Assembly (NCBI GenBank): GCA_002633005.1
Contig: NMRA01000041.1
Location: 255,466-319,465, forward strand
Direction of reading: 5' to 3'
Length of the DNA: 64,000 nucleotides
Source of the DNA: Phoronis australis
Taxonomy: Eukaryota > Phoronida > Phoronidae
Numbering within the stretch: the first letter of the stretch is position 1; each line of letters starts with the position of its first letter. Positions 40,201 through 51,530 of the stretch are shown in pieces. The notes below the pieces were generated by a model, which saw only the letters and a program-made list of their open reading frames with translations, did not search any database and was not told the DNA's origin. The translations under genes were made by a program, and so were the position numbers.

Positions 40201-40329
40201 GGGGTGTGTGAAATAGATGGGTAAAGTGGTGCCTTTGATTTTTTTCAGACAAATGACAGAAGGGAAAGTGTCAATAGCGAAGATGGTACAATAGCTGAAG
40301 AACCTAGCACGGCACAGAGCATACTGTAG
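33525..40329 (+). CDS. SLC10-A: SLC10A3/SLC10A5-like membrane protein, four exons, part of exon 3 missing in a gap
   Basis: Exons 33525-34247, 39049-39238, 39295-39656 (5' truncated by an N) and 40249-40329. The N-terminal region has a hydrophobic signal segment, then an ectodomain with four N-glycosylation sequons (N41, N54, N79, N95). The first membrane segments contain SQFIVMPL joined to MAFALAQILSL. Then comes the SBF hallmark ALGLLFVSCIPGGGMG, followed by KELSMAMNLISTTAVIG. After the gap it reads KTLATETALSN, two membrane helices, and a charged cytosolic tail ending AQSIL. This order matches SLC10A3 (P3 protein) and SLC10A5, orphan members of the bile-acid:sodium symporter family; substrate unknown. 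Roughly 109 residues are missing by comparison with SLC10-B, and the intact protein would be about 560 residues. A later in-frame ATG at 33570 is also a plausible start. Confidence 0.92.
34248..39048 (+). other. SLC10-A intron 1, with a 770-bp fold-back element
   Basis: 4.8-kb intron. It holds the long inverted repeat at 37142-37911, listed separately. I recognise nothing else; ORFs at 38178-38747 show no family resemblance. Confidence 0.8.
37142..37911. mobile_element. Fold-back element with inverted arms of about 265 bp
   Basis: The left arm 37142-37410 and right arm 37652-37911 are inverted copies along nearly their whole length, with scattered differences. Both start (outer end) with CAAGA.GAAATCTCAAA and end (inner end) with TGTGACATAATT. 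The 241-bp spacer has no coding content. Single-arm relatives occur at about 2380-2449 and from about 52619, so this is a dispersed family. The superfamily is not determined. Confidence 0.85.
39049..39238 (+). CDS. SLC10-A exon 2 (SBF core)
   Basis: Acceptor TTTCACAG|ATGGCA, donor ATTG|GTGAGT. 63 codons plus one base (phase 0 in, phase 1 out). Carries the PGGG motif of the SBF family. The intron positions equal those of SLC10-B exon 2. Confidence 0.95.
39239..39293 (+). other. SLC10-A intron 2, cut off by a gap
   Basis: Only 55 intron bases remain before the N at 39294. The acceptor of exon 3 is not in the assembled sequence. Confidence 0.85.
39295..39656 (+). CDS. SLC10-A exon 3, 5' end missing
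   Basis: Open from directly after the N. Reads IIARQKKPIAKTLATETALS and continues through two hydrophobic helices into a coiled, charged segment (NKRKETQEQ..MTKNMADISG) ending DENGDVDIR, then donor AGG|GTAAGT. It aligns to the second half of SLC10-B exon 3. About 325 coding bases (cytosolic loop and several helices) are absent. Confidence 0.93.
39657..40248 (+). other. SLC10-A intron 3
   Basis: 592-bp intron with a clear TTTTTTTCAG acceptor. Nothing else seen. Confidence 0.85.
40249..40329 (+). CDS. SLC10-A exon 4 (C-terminal tail)
   Basis: 26 codons and a stop, phase 0. Acidic and Ser/Thr-rich tail, TNDRRESVNSEDGTIAEEPS, ending AQSIL. The final S-I-L fits a class I PDZ ligand. Confidence 0.85.
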   Translation, partial: TNDRRESVNSEDGTIAEEPSTAQSIL

Positions 40330-41042
40330 ATGGCGATGAACTGATTATCACTCATACGATAGTATTTACTAAGTGTGTTCACACTGACTTCCCAAGATAC
40401 TCAAAGCAGTGATCAACTACAACTGTGAAAAAAAACCTGTTTACTACTTAACCGATACTATCGATAGCTGTAAACTGTTAAAAATAACTGTGTTCACACA
40501 CACACGTTCGTCGAGGAAACTTAAAGGAGTTATGAATACAACCAAAAAATAGTATTGCAACGATCAAATAATGTAACTATGAACTGTTGACAAAATGTGT
40601 TCACATGCATGTTAGAGGTATGACTTCAATAGTGAATGCAACTATGATCTTGAAACTGTGTAAGAAGCCATGACCTGTGAATAATAGGCATTCAGGCAAA
40701 AGGCCAGACTGTGAGGAATGTGAATAAATATTGTGTACCAGTATAAACAGTGTTAGCATAATATTGATAATTGGTTTGTAAATTGTTGTTCATAGGGATT
40801 AGGGAATCTTCAGCACAAATATCTTCCAGATATCTGACCAGCTAGGAGAGTTACATGTGAATGAGACCTACATGTGAACTAGACTCTAATCTTTTAATCA
40901 ATGCAAATTTTATTAAGTATAACTATAAACAGAGTAGATTACCAAGGGAATCTACCTCTTTTTCATGAGAAATATGGAATACAAACAAACTTATCAAGCA
41001 ACACTACACCAACTTTCAAGATAACATTAAATTGCTTAACTT
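40330..41042. other. SLC10-A 3' flank
   Basis: Probable 3' untranslated sequence to about 40750, then spacer. The words AACTGTG and GTGTTCACAC recur between 40370 and 40700, suggesting an old MITE, but I cannot fix its ends. Confidence 0.5.
40723..40728 (+). terminator. Candidate poly(A) signal of SLC10-A
   Basis: First AATAAA after the stop codon, about 390 bases downstream, followed by a TTGTGT stretch. Confidence 0.5.
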
Positions 41043-41219
41043 AATAAATATAGATTATTACATGGCGAAGTCGTTATCCCCCGTTATCTAGAGCCCGAGT
41101 GGATTTTGGAAAATTATCGCCCGAGGGGCGTTAGCAACGAGGGTGATAATTCTCCAAAATCCACGAGGGCTCTAGATAAGGGGATAACGGCTGAGAACAT
41201 GTAATAATCTATTTATACC
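41043..41219. mobile_element. Near-complete fold-back (two arms of about 82 bp, short loop)
   Basis: Left arm 41043-41124 and right arm 41138-41219 are inverted copies with a few mismatches. The shared core includes CGTTATCCCC, TATCTAGAGCCC, GTGGATTTTGG and GATTATTACATG. Loop of about 13 bases. It would form a very stable hairpin. Confidence 0.85.
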
Positions 41220-41761
41220 ACATACTAAACCAAAAACATTGCAATGAATCGATTTACCTTTTCTGACTCTCCACGGCTTTGTAACTACTTTCTATGTCAG
41301 AGGCCCGAGGTCGGAGGTCGTGACCTTTTAAGAAAAGCCCGGCAATTTTTGTCAAATAATGCTTTTACTCAAAACCAATTGAAAACTTAAATATTATAGA
41401 AATAAACTGAATTTATAAATTAAGGTTTACCAACTATTATAGCTTAAAACACGTTTTTTTCACGCTAAGCTTTGACCGGGAAATTATCGTCTGCTAAAGT
41501 AGGTTACCACTGGTAACTGAATATAATTCTCAAGTCAAAGATCCTGACGACACGATACCCGCATTCAAACTATAGATCGGTGATTTACAAGTAAGAGGAC
41601 ATGAGAGAAAAATTTCACCGAATTAAGATATCATTTTTATGGAAATTATGTGTCTTATTTTTCGTAGCGTATAAGTACAGTACAATGTGGTTTATTGAAC
41701 GAGCGATTATTGCGAGTGCTCATTTAAGTATTCTATTTTCACTCTTGATGACGTCAGTCGC
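41220..41761. other. Spacer, possibly interior of a larger composite repeat
   Basis: No gene seen. It lies between the fold-back and the tRNA-like sequence and may belong to the same insertion. Confidence 0.4.
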
Positions 41762-41835
41762 TGCGTGGTGTAGTGGTAAAGTCGGCGACTAGCAATATTA
41801 ATGTCCCGGGTTCGACCCCGTCCTCGGTTTCCCGC
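41762..41835 (+). other. tRNA-derived (SINE-like) sequence
   Basis: Contains an A-box-like TGGTGTAGTGG and, about 30 bases on, a B-box GGTTCGACC, spaced as in a tRNA gene. The T-stem and acceptor stem do not pair properly (only the inner two T-stem pairs hold), so it is a tRNA relic or SINE head and not a working tRNA gene. Confidence 0.5.
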
Positions 41836-41841
41836 CAAATC

Positions 41842-41863
41842 GTTATCTCACTAGTGAGATAAC
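41842..41863. repeat. Perfect 22-bp palindrome
   Basis: GTTATCTCACT followed directly by its complement AGTGAGATAAC. It shares the GTTATC word with the fold-back at 41043-41219. Confidence 0.9.
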
Positions 41864-42989
41864 TTTATGGGTTATTACACGGTTGTATTTGCCATTTGAC
41901 GCTAATATTGTGGTATAAGACAAAGTATCAGTCAGGCTGGTAGCACTGATTGGATAACAGGACAATCGTGTGAACAGAATCACCTGCGGATAAATTTACA
42001 ATTCGCCACTTTGAATGTATGGCATCAATTTGAATTCCAATACATTCTGAGTTGAAGACAACAGAATATTTGTATGAATCCCTCATGCGAGTGGATAAGG
42101 GGTCTTATGGCCTTGATGCTTTTGTAGAACCTAGTGAATAGATTTGGTGCTCCTGACCGTCAATTTTGCTAGAAGTTCTGATGCAGCAGAATAATTTCGA
42201 ATAACAATTTTGAGAAATACAGTTCACAAGGTACTCAATCAAAGCGTGCATCAGAATTTAAATATTCACCTTTTAAGTAAGTAAAATGTCACAAATTAAG
42301 GACATAAAATGGTGTACAATTGAAATTTTATTTACATTCATAATAGAAAGATAAGTAGCACCACATCAATTTAGCACTATTTTCAAGTTCCACAACATAG
42401 CTACCATCAAACAGTTCCACAACATAGCTACCATCAAACAGTATCTTAGGAAACTGTGAGGACATTCCCAACAGAGTTCAAGGCCCTTGAAAAAATAGGT
42501 AATTTTCGCCACATACTTTTCTTCAAAACTGTTGAGACTTTCGGGAATAGGTGATGGTGGCATTAATTTAAACTGCAGATGGTTAAAGAAAAGCCTAACT
42601 ATATACATAGCCATACAAAGGACTATCAACATGAATGCAGTACATAAAGCAAGCTGATGAGATAATCAATATCTTTGCCTGACTTTTACAAGAAAATTAT
42701 CTTAACATGATCAGTTGTACCCAGAAACACACAGACCACAACTAAAACTCACCCAGCAACCCTTTGTATGGCAGACTTTTGCACATTTCTGCTACATAAT
42801 GGTAAACTAGAAGTAATTCACCACAGATTGACAATTTCATCATAATAGTGACCATGAATGTTATGGGTATGACTCTAAAAAGAGGGAGCTATCTGTAGCT
42901 AAGGGGAAATGTGCATGTGTCCTCTGATACATAGTTGCCACCTGTCCTGTTTTTGACACGGCTGTCCCAGTGTTGTCTCAGGTAAGGCC
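41864..42989. other. Spacer with a 27-bp tandem duplication
   Basis: 42386-42412 and 42413-42439 are exact adjacent copies of a unit beginning AGTTCCACAACATAGC. The flanks carry dispersed-repeat words (CACAAATTAAGGACATAAAA). No gene. Confidence 0.7.
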
Positions 42990-43581
42990 ACTCGCTGGTT
43001 CCCTGAGTGTCCGCTAGGGGGAAGGGGACACACATGTATCATTCAGCAGCACACGTTTTATCACTGGTTGATGTAATCTTGGCAGTCATTGGTTAGGTTT
43101 ATAACAAAGAAAGAAAATGGCAGAGTGTGAACGATTTTTAGCCTTATCAACATCCTTGTGAACCAAGTTTTCTCTCAACTGCAAATATCTTGTTTCTGCA
43201 AAGCCGCGTGCTTAAAACGCATACAATGGCAATGCACACAGATCTGGCTGATTTAACCAGTGTGTTATTCATACAGCGTGAATACAGGACAGCGACGTAA
43301 ACAAAAATCAGCGACAGTAGAAAAATGCACACCGACACAACTTTCGGATTCACATTTCTTGAACATATCCCAGTTAGGCACTGATTTGTCTGCACAACGG
43401 TTTACAAACTATATCACATTTACACTTCCTGCATCAGTCATGCCAGTTTGTTGACGTTCCACGCTACCTCTTGATAATGCAAGAAGCCAATTAGAAACAG
43501 CGGTGTCAAAATTTTTCGCCAGGAAAAAATGATACCTGCGTGTCCTCTTCCCCCTAGTGGTCACGCAGGGAACTAGCGAGA
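42990..43581. mobile_element. 592-bp element with long inverted ends and 8-bp target duplication
   Basis: The ends (about 42990-43042 and 43529-43581) are inverted copies with mismatches, sharing CTCGCT.GTTCCCTG, CTAGGGGGAAG.GGACAC and GTATC. GTAAGGCC stands on both sides (42982-42989 and 43582-43589). An 8-bp duplication is usual for hAT elements; the ends are not diagnostic. No transposase. Confidence 0.75.
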
Positions 43582-43589
43582 GTAAGGCC

Positions 43590-43964
43590 ATAGTACCAGA
43601 ATATGAGTGCTAATTGACATAAACAATGATATTTATATACTGCTGACATTGGGGTAGTGTGTGACCTGCATATTTCCGTTCTCCAGTACCCCTATTACAT
43701 ATATGAGTAATTGGATTGAGTAGACAGTCAAAGTCATTCTTGACTTATTGATTGAAATACAGCATGTGCGATTTTACTCAAGTTTCATCTGATTCAGGAG
43801 ATTGCTAGCTGGCTGATAACTGCCAATTATTTTCGATAGACCTAGTCAGTGAAATGGAGTGAATGGTTTACAAGACTTAACGATACCTGCACAGAGGCAA
43901 TTAATGAATTCTCCCACTCAGCAAGACACGGTGCCACAAAAATAACAAGTGTACTCTAAACTGT
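43590..43964. other. Intergenic, nothing recognised
   Basis: No gene or bounded repeat seen. Confidence 0.5.
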
Positions 43965-44214
43965 GTCCACACTACAAGTTACCCAAGAAGAACTTGCGCT
44001 GGAGCAACCTGCCCCAATTCAGCTAAGTATCCACAATACGCATCCTACACCATGCAACAAATATGGTGCAAAAATTATAGAAACTCCTATGCATGTAACT
44101 GGGCAAGCGCACAGTTGGTATTGTCTTCTGCCATGTCTACAGGTTAGCGTTCACATTATGACATACGCTGGGACAAGTTACCCCAGAAAAGTTACCCTAA
44201 CTCATCGTGTGGAC
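43965..44214. mobile_element. Possible small MITE
   Basis: GTCCACAC (43965-43972) pairs with GTGTGGAC (44207-44214), and AAGTTACCC words lie just inside both ends. Ends too short for certainty. Confidence 0.35.
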
Positions 44215-45652
44215 GGCACTTAAGTCGTGTTCAGCTCGTCACAGTGTGCAAATAGCGGTCCAAAAGTCACGTAGCAAATCATGCACAAAAATATGAGTGA
44301 ACACAGACAAAACTTAATATACCTAAAAGAAAAGTTTTTGTGCTGGTTCAACTGGCAAGCCGTGCCTCCACTTGAGCTAGCCTTACAGGGGTGTCAGATA
44401 TTGAAGCAAAAGGACTCTTGTGAATGACTTTCTTTGCTCAATATTATGTAATCACCAACTTAACTTGCAGTAAACTAATCCATATCCTTGCTCCTTATCC
44501 AGGCTGCATGCTGTGATACAATGAGGTGTAAATCTATGCAAGCCAAGAATTTGCATGAACTAAAACTGCATTAACCTTAAATAGGAATTTATGAAATTTC
44601 GAGGGAAATGTTTGGGTTAAGTGTCGGTAATTTTGTTCAACTTTTAAGATGGCTCTAAACCAGTGCTCTGTCTAAGAAGTGAACTTTTGATTTAGATGGG
44701 TTTTCCATGTCAACATGTTCCTTACAGCAGATGAAAAGTGATTTGTTTTCATAGGGCAAAGAACTAGCAGTTCATTATTCATTGAGATGTTGCTCAGGGC
44801 ATGAATTATCTCCAATATCACTATTGAACCATTTGAGACCAATTTCAAAAGCTATTTTCGTGATGTAAGGGAGGCTTAAAAGTGACTGCTTAAAATATTT
44901 TTAGAGGGAGACTGCCCTAAAATCAGTTGAAACAACTAAAAAAGCTACATTGTGGTAATGACAAAACGAGTATGCTCAAACGGCCGCAAAAAATCATTGT
45001 TCACCTCAATGTCTCAAGATCTACTTGTAAGCACAACTAGCACCACCTATTGAGCAAAAAGAGTTGAGCTTCAAGGAAAAACATTGATATGAAAAAGTTG
45101 TGTTCAGTTGTATCAAGCTGGCTTCAGACGCTGAACATTTGCTAAATATAAAAGGGAAACAAGGTTCCAGAAGTATAATCTTTTATGGAAAAGAAATGTC
45201 CAATCTTTCTTAGCGAGAACCGAGGTTGTCAAATTTACAACAGTAACCCCCCCGCATCCCCCCACCTAAGGTGGCAAAATATGAATTCAACTGTATTCGC
45301 ATCGTGTGGCAAAGCTTCAATTCAGAAAAACTATGACGGAAAAGCATCAACTTTTTGAGCAGAAACAGTACGGAAACCTCACTTGTATTGTGCATCTTTC
45401 TGCAAAATATAAAATTAATTTATAGCATCATTTCGAGCACCCGTAGCAAAGTAAACCTGCACAAAGTGGAGAGCCAAAAATTTTGGTATGATGAATGTTT
45501 TGCATAAAATATCAACATCCGACTATATCAATTCATGAAAACACAATAGGCTGAAGACAAGACAATTATCAGTTTACATCTTTTCGACTGTGTTTTACCC
45601 CTTTGAGTCTCAACTGATATCAAACAACTGTGAGAACATCAAAGTCTACTAC
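44215..45652. other. Intergenic, nothing recognised
   Basis: No supported gene. Contains the dispersed word TTTGAGACCAATTT near 44833. Confidence 0.5.
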
Positions 45653-45893
45653 AGTATAATCTCACCAAATTCAGACAAAAATAATTGCCAAAAATAGATT
45701 TTTTCCATTTTCAAGGGCTTTTAACGTAGCTGACAATGCCCGCATTTTTTTCAAAATATTGTCTGTTGGTAGTTACTGTACAGAGCTTGGTTAAAGCAAA
45801 GTAACATTCTGATACTGTATATTGCATATGAAAACAGGAAAAAATACAATCTCACCAGTCTGCCATGTTGTGTCTTACATTGGTGAGATTCTA
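45653..45893. mobile_element. Possible relative of the Tc1/mariner-type MITE
   Basis: Starts CAGTATAATCTCACCA and ends TGGTGAGATTCTA. AATCTCACCA (45659-45668) is matched exactly by its complement (45881-45890). Similar to the ends at 31853-32025. Confidence 0.45.
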
Positions 45894-46317
45894 CCATTCG
45901 TGGTATGATTCTTGAATAATCAACACAGATAAGATGTCTTCAACAATTTTTGCCAAGAAAAGAAAATTGTTTTTTTTCTATATAGTTTGAAAGCACATTA
46001 ATTCCTTGATCACTCCACAGCACTAACACTATGAACAATATAATTTTATAAGTTTTTGATAAGCAAGGTTGACAGCTGTGAGCTTGACCTCTATTTCTGT
46101 TTGAATCATTTCATTTTTTTTTTGAACCACTTGATAGATCAATAAAACTAATAGTTTTGCTGTAAACATTCTCTCAAAGCCTCTTAATGCTACTTAATGT
46201 CATCAACTTCTGTTCAACCTTAGCTAGTGTTGTTTTGATCAGCGTTCATTCAAGAATGTTGCATGTTCTTGCTAAGTAGCATTAATGTAGTACCCTATTA
46301 CTGTGTTCACATGTTAA

Positions 46318-47828
46318 AGGAGCATGACACCCAAAAAACAACCTAATTTGTATCAATTTAGATCGAGTAGTTCTACTCCATAACGGCACGTACGGTTGCG
46401 TTACCTGACACCTGACGGCAGACGGAGGTGTTGAAATTATCCAATGACGTCAATGGTTTCACACGCAGTTTGTTCAGCAGTTCACAACACGGGTTACTGG
46501 TGTCAGCTTATCGCTTGAAGCCATCGTTTAACACCAATAAATCATCAAACTTCGATGTAAAACCCTTAAAAATACACCGAGTTCTTATAAAAACGTGTTG
46601 TTTTATTTCGCTCTTACGGATTTATTGGTATTTGGACACACCATACCCTACAAAGTTCGGCAGGCGAATAAGTTTAGGGTCTGTTCGGAGATAATTTCAA
46701 AGTATTTTCCGTGAGATACAGACAGGAGAACCTAGATCTGTGTTGTTTAGACTTGTGATTTTTTGATTTCTAAACACAAAACGCTTGTAATCCTGGCCAG
46801 TGGCTCGGAGCCCGATCAGGCCTGTCGGATTGACTCGTTATCCCGATTATGTTGATGAATTAGCCTCGAAACTGCAAATCTACTTACTCGTCGGTTCCAC
46901 TTTGGCCACAGCACCATCAGGGCAGAAGTTGTGCATCATTATTTGAGTAATGTAAAAGGAAATAAAGATTCCCCTAACACCTGGCCGTGGGATGGAAATC
47001 GAGTTGTTTCAAAACAGTTTCTGCCAGAAAACACTAAATTTGCATGAGCTCACACGGCCTCGATGTCCCGTCAATTAGTTTTATTGCACCTAAAGCCGGT
47101 AACGCAGTGATTTATTCATTGCTGGCCTCTCAAATCATTTGCACTCAAGAGCACTAGGCACTACAAATTGCATGTAATGAGACAGACTTTGTTTCAGTTT
47201 TATATACGCATTGGTTAGGGTGAGAATAATTCATTTTGAAACAGAACCCTCAGTAATAAACGTCAACATGGCAACTCGCAATCCCGACTTAGGACGAGCT
47301 AGAGCTCATTAGTCCCGACTTCGCAGGTGGATCGTTAAGTTTTACAGGCTATCAACTCAAACAGGAATACAGTGATGAAGAAATACTAGAGAGGCACCGT
47401 GAACAAGCTCAGACAACGGAACGTATGGAATTATTTGATAAGCCGGCATTCGTCAGGCACTGTCGACGTCTGCAGGCCACAGACACGGAGATGTTTCATG
47501 GCCTCATACTTGCTACTTACAGCGTACATTTCAATCTTCACTACCATGAGCCACTTCCTAAGCATTTCGGACTTTCGAGGATGTAAAAAAAACTATATAC
47601 CCGCTTTCCTCGCAGCTGCCTAGTTCGGACAAGCGGGAACGATGCACCCCAACATAGCGGCATTCACTCAGAATATGAACCACTGACGTCGCTAGCGTCG
47701 TTTCTCACCTTCCTCACAGGTTAACGCGACACATCTTGGCAAGGTAAGGTCGACCATATGCGAGGCGATGTGGATATAGACCGATTAAGACGGCAAAAAC
47801 GACAAATTAAATCGGGTGGCATTCTCCT
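46318..47828. mobile_element. TTAA-flanked element, copy 2 (1511 bp)
   Basis: TTAA on both sides (46314-46317, 47829-47832). The ends are AGGAGCATGACACCC and the complement of AGGAGAATGCCACCC. Same orientation as copy 1. It keeps the coding-like stretch (47318-47623), with several differences from copy 1, and has lost part of the GC-rich segment. Confidence 0.85.
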
Positions 47829-47832
47829 TTAA

Positions 47833-50800
47833 GTTGCCCTGGCAGAAGATGACAATACGGGATTGGACAAAAATTAAAACGGTGCAACTTGAAACAGTGT
47901 GACCAAAAGCCTTCTTTAAGGTAGAGAAACTTGCATCTGATCAACTCACTTTAACACATAAATATCCATGTGAACAGAAGCCCTCATAGAGGAAATCAGC
48001 ATTATCCGCAGCTATGTTCACATGGGCACTTTCTTCTTAACAGAAGCAGGGATGAGAAATATTATGGTTCAGTTCAAGCGATGCAGCAGATGCTAAGACT
48101 ATAAAATAAAGTATGGTACACATACTTTTATTGCAGTTAACTGTATCATCAAAATCCAATTAAAAATATCGATTTGTGATCATGAGCCTACTTATTCACA
48201 TTCTTGCTCTTTACAGGGCATTACACAATGTAGAAAGAATGCTTCGAAAACCTTATGAAGTTTAAAAATATTAATATTAAAATACTAATAACTCAATGAG
48301 GCTGAAAATGAAAATCATTTCCATGGCACATTGCACAAGTCATGCATATAAACTTGAATTGGCTGCTACATTTGAGGCTTATTCATGCGATACTTTTTGT
48401 AGAGCTTTTTGATTGATCTCGAAACTGACCGCACGAGAACAAAAACTGCAAAACTATTTGCAGCATTTTGAGGAAAAAATCACCAAAAAGTCACATGAAT
48501 GGGTCTTCACATGATTCCATGGCACCTTGAAAGCACAGAAGTGACAATCACTTGAGCCAATTTCGAATTCTGTTGTACAATGCGGGTCGAGGTGACAAAG
48601 ACGACAAAACAATTTCTTTCAGGCTCAGTCACTTTGCACCATTGGACTTACAAAAAATGCTGTAAATGCTACAGTTTAAATACCCATCATCAAAGTTACA
48701 AGTGAACTGTAGGTGGCGCTCAGTGCTGCTCACTAAACACTTTATTGTCATCTCTGTTTAATGTCTCCTTCCCATTAAGGAAACCAGTGCATCACAACTC
48801 CACCCCAACTTCCCTTCCCATATTGACTGCATGGCATTTACATAGAACAAGAAGTTAACTGTTAGTTCTCGCATTAGACACCAGATGGCATATTTGAATC
48901 ATACTATTGGAGTCAAACTAATGGATTTGAAATTAATAAACATCTCCAGCCAATTACAGTGAATAATGCCAGACTGATGAGAGTTATTCTCTGTCAGATT
49001 TCAGTTCTCACATTCCTTTATGTGGGACTATTAAGAGTTGGAATGGCAAATGTTTTGTTGAGTCCCACCAGCCACTAGCAATTATTCTACCCAAAATGTT
49101 CCACTGCAACCAAGTTGAATAACTCTGCCCTTTGTTCCACCTAAGAAGAGTTGTGAGGACTAATTAAGTTCCAAATTTAGTTTTCCCATTGAGTGGAACT
49201 CCACAAACCAGGAGTAAGTTGATGATGGTGGGAAAGCAAGGCCATTTCTTTGTGCAGCTGCTGGAATTTGGTTGTTAAACTTGTAACAGACCACATTTGT
49301 AAGAACAACACTTAGTGATAAATACATTCAGGAATGTTGGACTGACATTTGAGTGTCAATAAACTGTCTCACAATAGTGATTATATAACAGAACATTCCA
49401 GGTGCAGACAGGGGCCAGGAAAATCATAATAAAGATAAGATCTAAAATCCACAAATTAAATAGTAGTTTTAAGATCATTCTTGAATTCAAATCATTGCCC
49501 AAGATGTCATTTTCCACCTTTTAATGACAATATTGGTAATTTGATGTCATGTTTTATAAAAATGAAGACAACTGCCTTCCAAATAAATTTTTGTTGAAAA
49601 ATTCTACATATCATTTTATTAATTGAAGAATGCTAACGAAACAAAAGTTTATTAAGAATCAAAGTATATATTCCAAGACCAACTGAGAAGCAATTTTCCA
49701 ACAGCAAGAGTCGTGGCAATGTCAAGAAGCCAAAAAGACTAGCTTCCCAAGCAAATTATGTGTAAAAACTGACACAAGGACCTAACTCAGAAGCCTCGAG
49801 TCATTGCAAAATTTTACAAATCCATTGAATAAGAAAATTTCAAGTTCTTCCTGCCTGTAAAACATTCGACAGAATGGAGTTTATATTCGCAGGGTTCTCC
49901 ACAACAGAAATTTCGACAGGAATAACAAGATTCATGAAAATGCTCAAAAGTACGTGTCTACTGTGGAGGATTCGCACATAACAAAGATTGAAATCAGTAC
50001 ACTGAACAGGATTCTAAAATATCCATTTCTCTGAAATAAGACTCATCTAGCTCCTACGAGTTCAAACTCATTGCAATGATTTTTAAACTCGTAGCAGTGA
50101 GTCAAAATTGCCACAGCAAAATTCAAAATTCGTCACTGTAATGAGACAGCAGATTGTGAAGAGCACTAAATCGTATCAATCTCCCTGATGGGCCCACAAA
50201 AGTGGGTACAAAAAGACTGCAAAATGCACCATGCGTGGAAAACGAGGGAAAACGTGGGGCCGATTTACCAGTTGTGCCGTGATTGCTTTTAGGGCCGTCA
50301 CAGGAGAGAGCTCTATGAGCTGAGCTGTCTGTCCCATTAGTAGGATAGCTGAGCTGACAGCTTTATGCCACAGTAAAAACAAGCATCTAATTTTGTTATC
50401 ATAGGTTCTAGTCTTGAGCAAAGCTGTTAAGTCAGCTACAAGTATTGTTTACCTACTAGAGGTAGACAGCTCTTGACTTGTAGCTTTCTGACTACATTGG
50501 CCCTTAGACACAAGCTTTAGGTAATACAAAAACATAGGTAATGTACCTGTATGAAATGGGGGTAATTGACTAGGAAAAACAGCTGGTGTCTAAAAACACC
50601 TCAATGTCTATAATAAAGCGCTGACAAAAGTATCTCGGCCATTCACCAGTTATCTGGTCTGAATAGTCTCGAGTTTGACAGGACTGGTTGGCATCAGCCA
50701 TATAGATTGGTGATTTGATGTTCTGTGAGAAAAACTTCAGAAGAACAAACAACCCAGTCAGGTCAGGACCTAGTGCATTTAACATCACTGTGAGTGAACA

Positions 50801-51530
50801 CAATAGCCTGGGATGTGTAATGATAACATAGGGCAGCCTGTCTGACATGCATTTGTGGTTAGTATTCAATGGTGATGGATAAACAAGTACTCCCTGTTAT
50901 AAGATTCATGGATTTACAGCAACTTCTGAGGATACTGTACTGAAGCAAGCGATGCTGGAAACATAGGGTGCAATAATTCTAGCCCCAAGATGTAGATATG
51001 GCTCCTTGAGGGTCACAGACTAACATAAAAGCATTGATTTGGAAATTAAACATCAAAGAAACCAGGCGTGTTTCCTGTGGAGAGTGTTCTCAGTAGGTGT
51101 TAGTCGCGGGCTAGTTGGACAACCAATCCCACTACGGCCAACAGGACTCTCATTCAGCTGCATATTTTACTCTATATTTGGCAACCCTGTACCTGTGTGA
51201 AATGGATCAATGAGTTGATGGGATTTAATAGGCGTGCCAAAGAATAAGCATTCAAGAACTGTTCGCCCAGGTCTGTTACAGCCAAACTGCAATAAATCTC
51301 AACCAGTAAAGTAGTCTGAGCAGTGAGTAATGTCTGTTGAGATCCACAGTCAGCTACACTTGGAGTAGAATTTTAAAGTTGGCGAGTACAAGGGTAGATT
51401 CTGGATATATTTTGATGAAAATTAGTGCCTAGGTCATACCACGGACAGGTGAACTATCAATCAATCATAAGAAGGAAGCACTAGGCAGGTAACCACCAGG
51501 AGCTGTCAACGGCTACATATCCATGGAGCA
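47833..51530. other. Upstream flank of SLC10-B, nothing recognised
   Basis: No coding exon supported. The minus-strand ORFs at 50176-50421 and 50570-50869 lack recognisable motifs. A possible acceptor (ACCACCAG at 51493-51500) just before the SLC10-B start hints at a 5' untranslated exon upstream. Confidence 0.5.
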
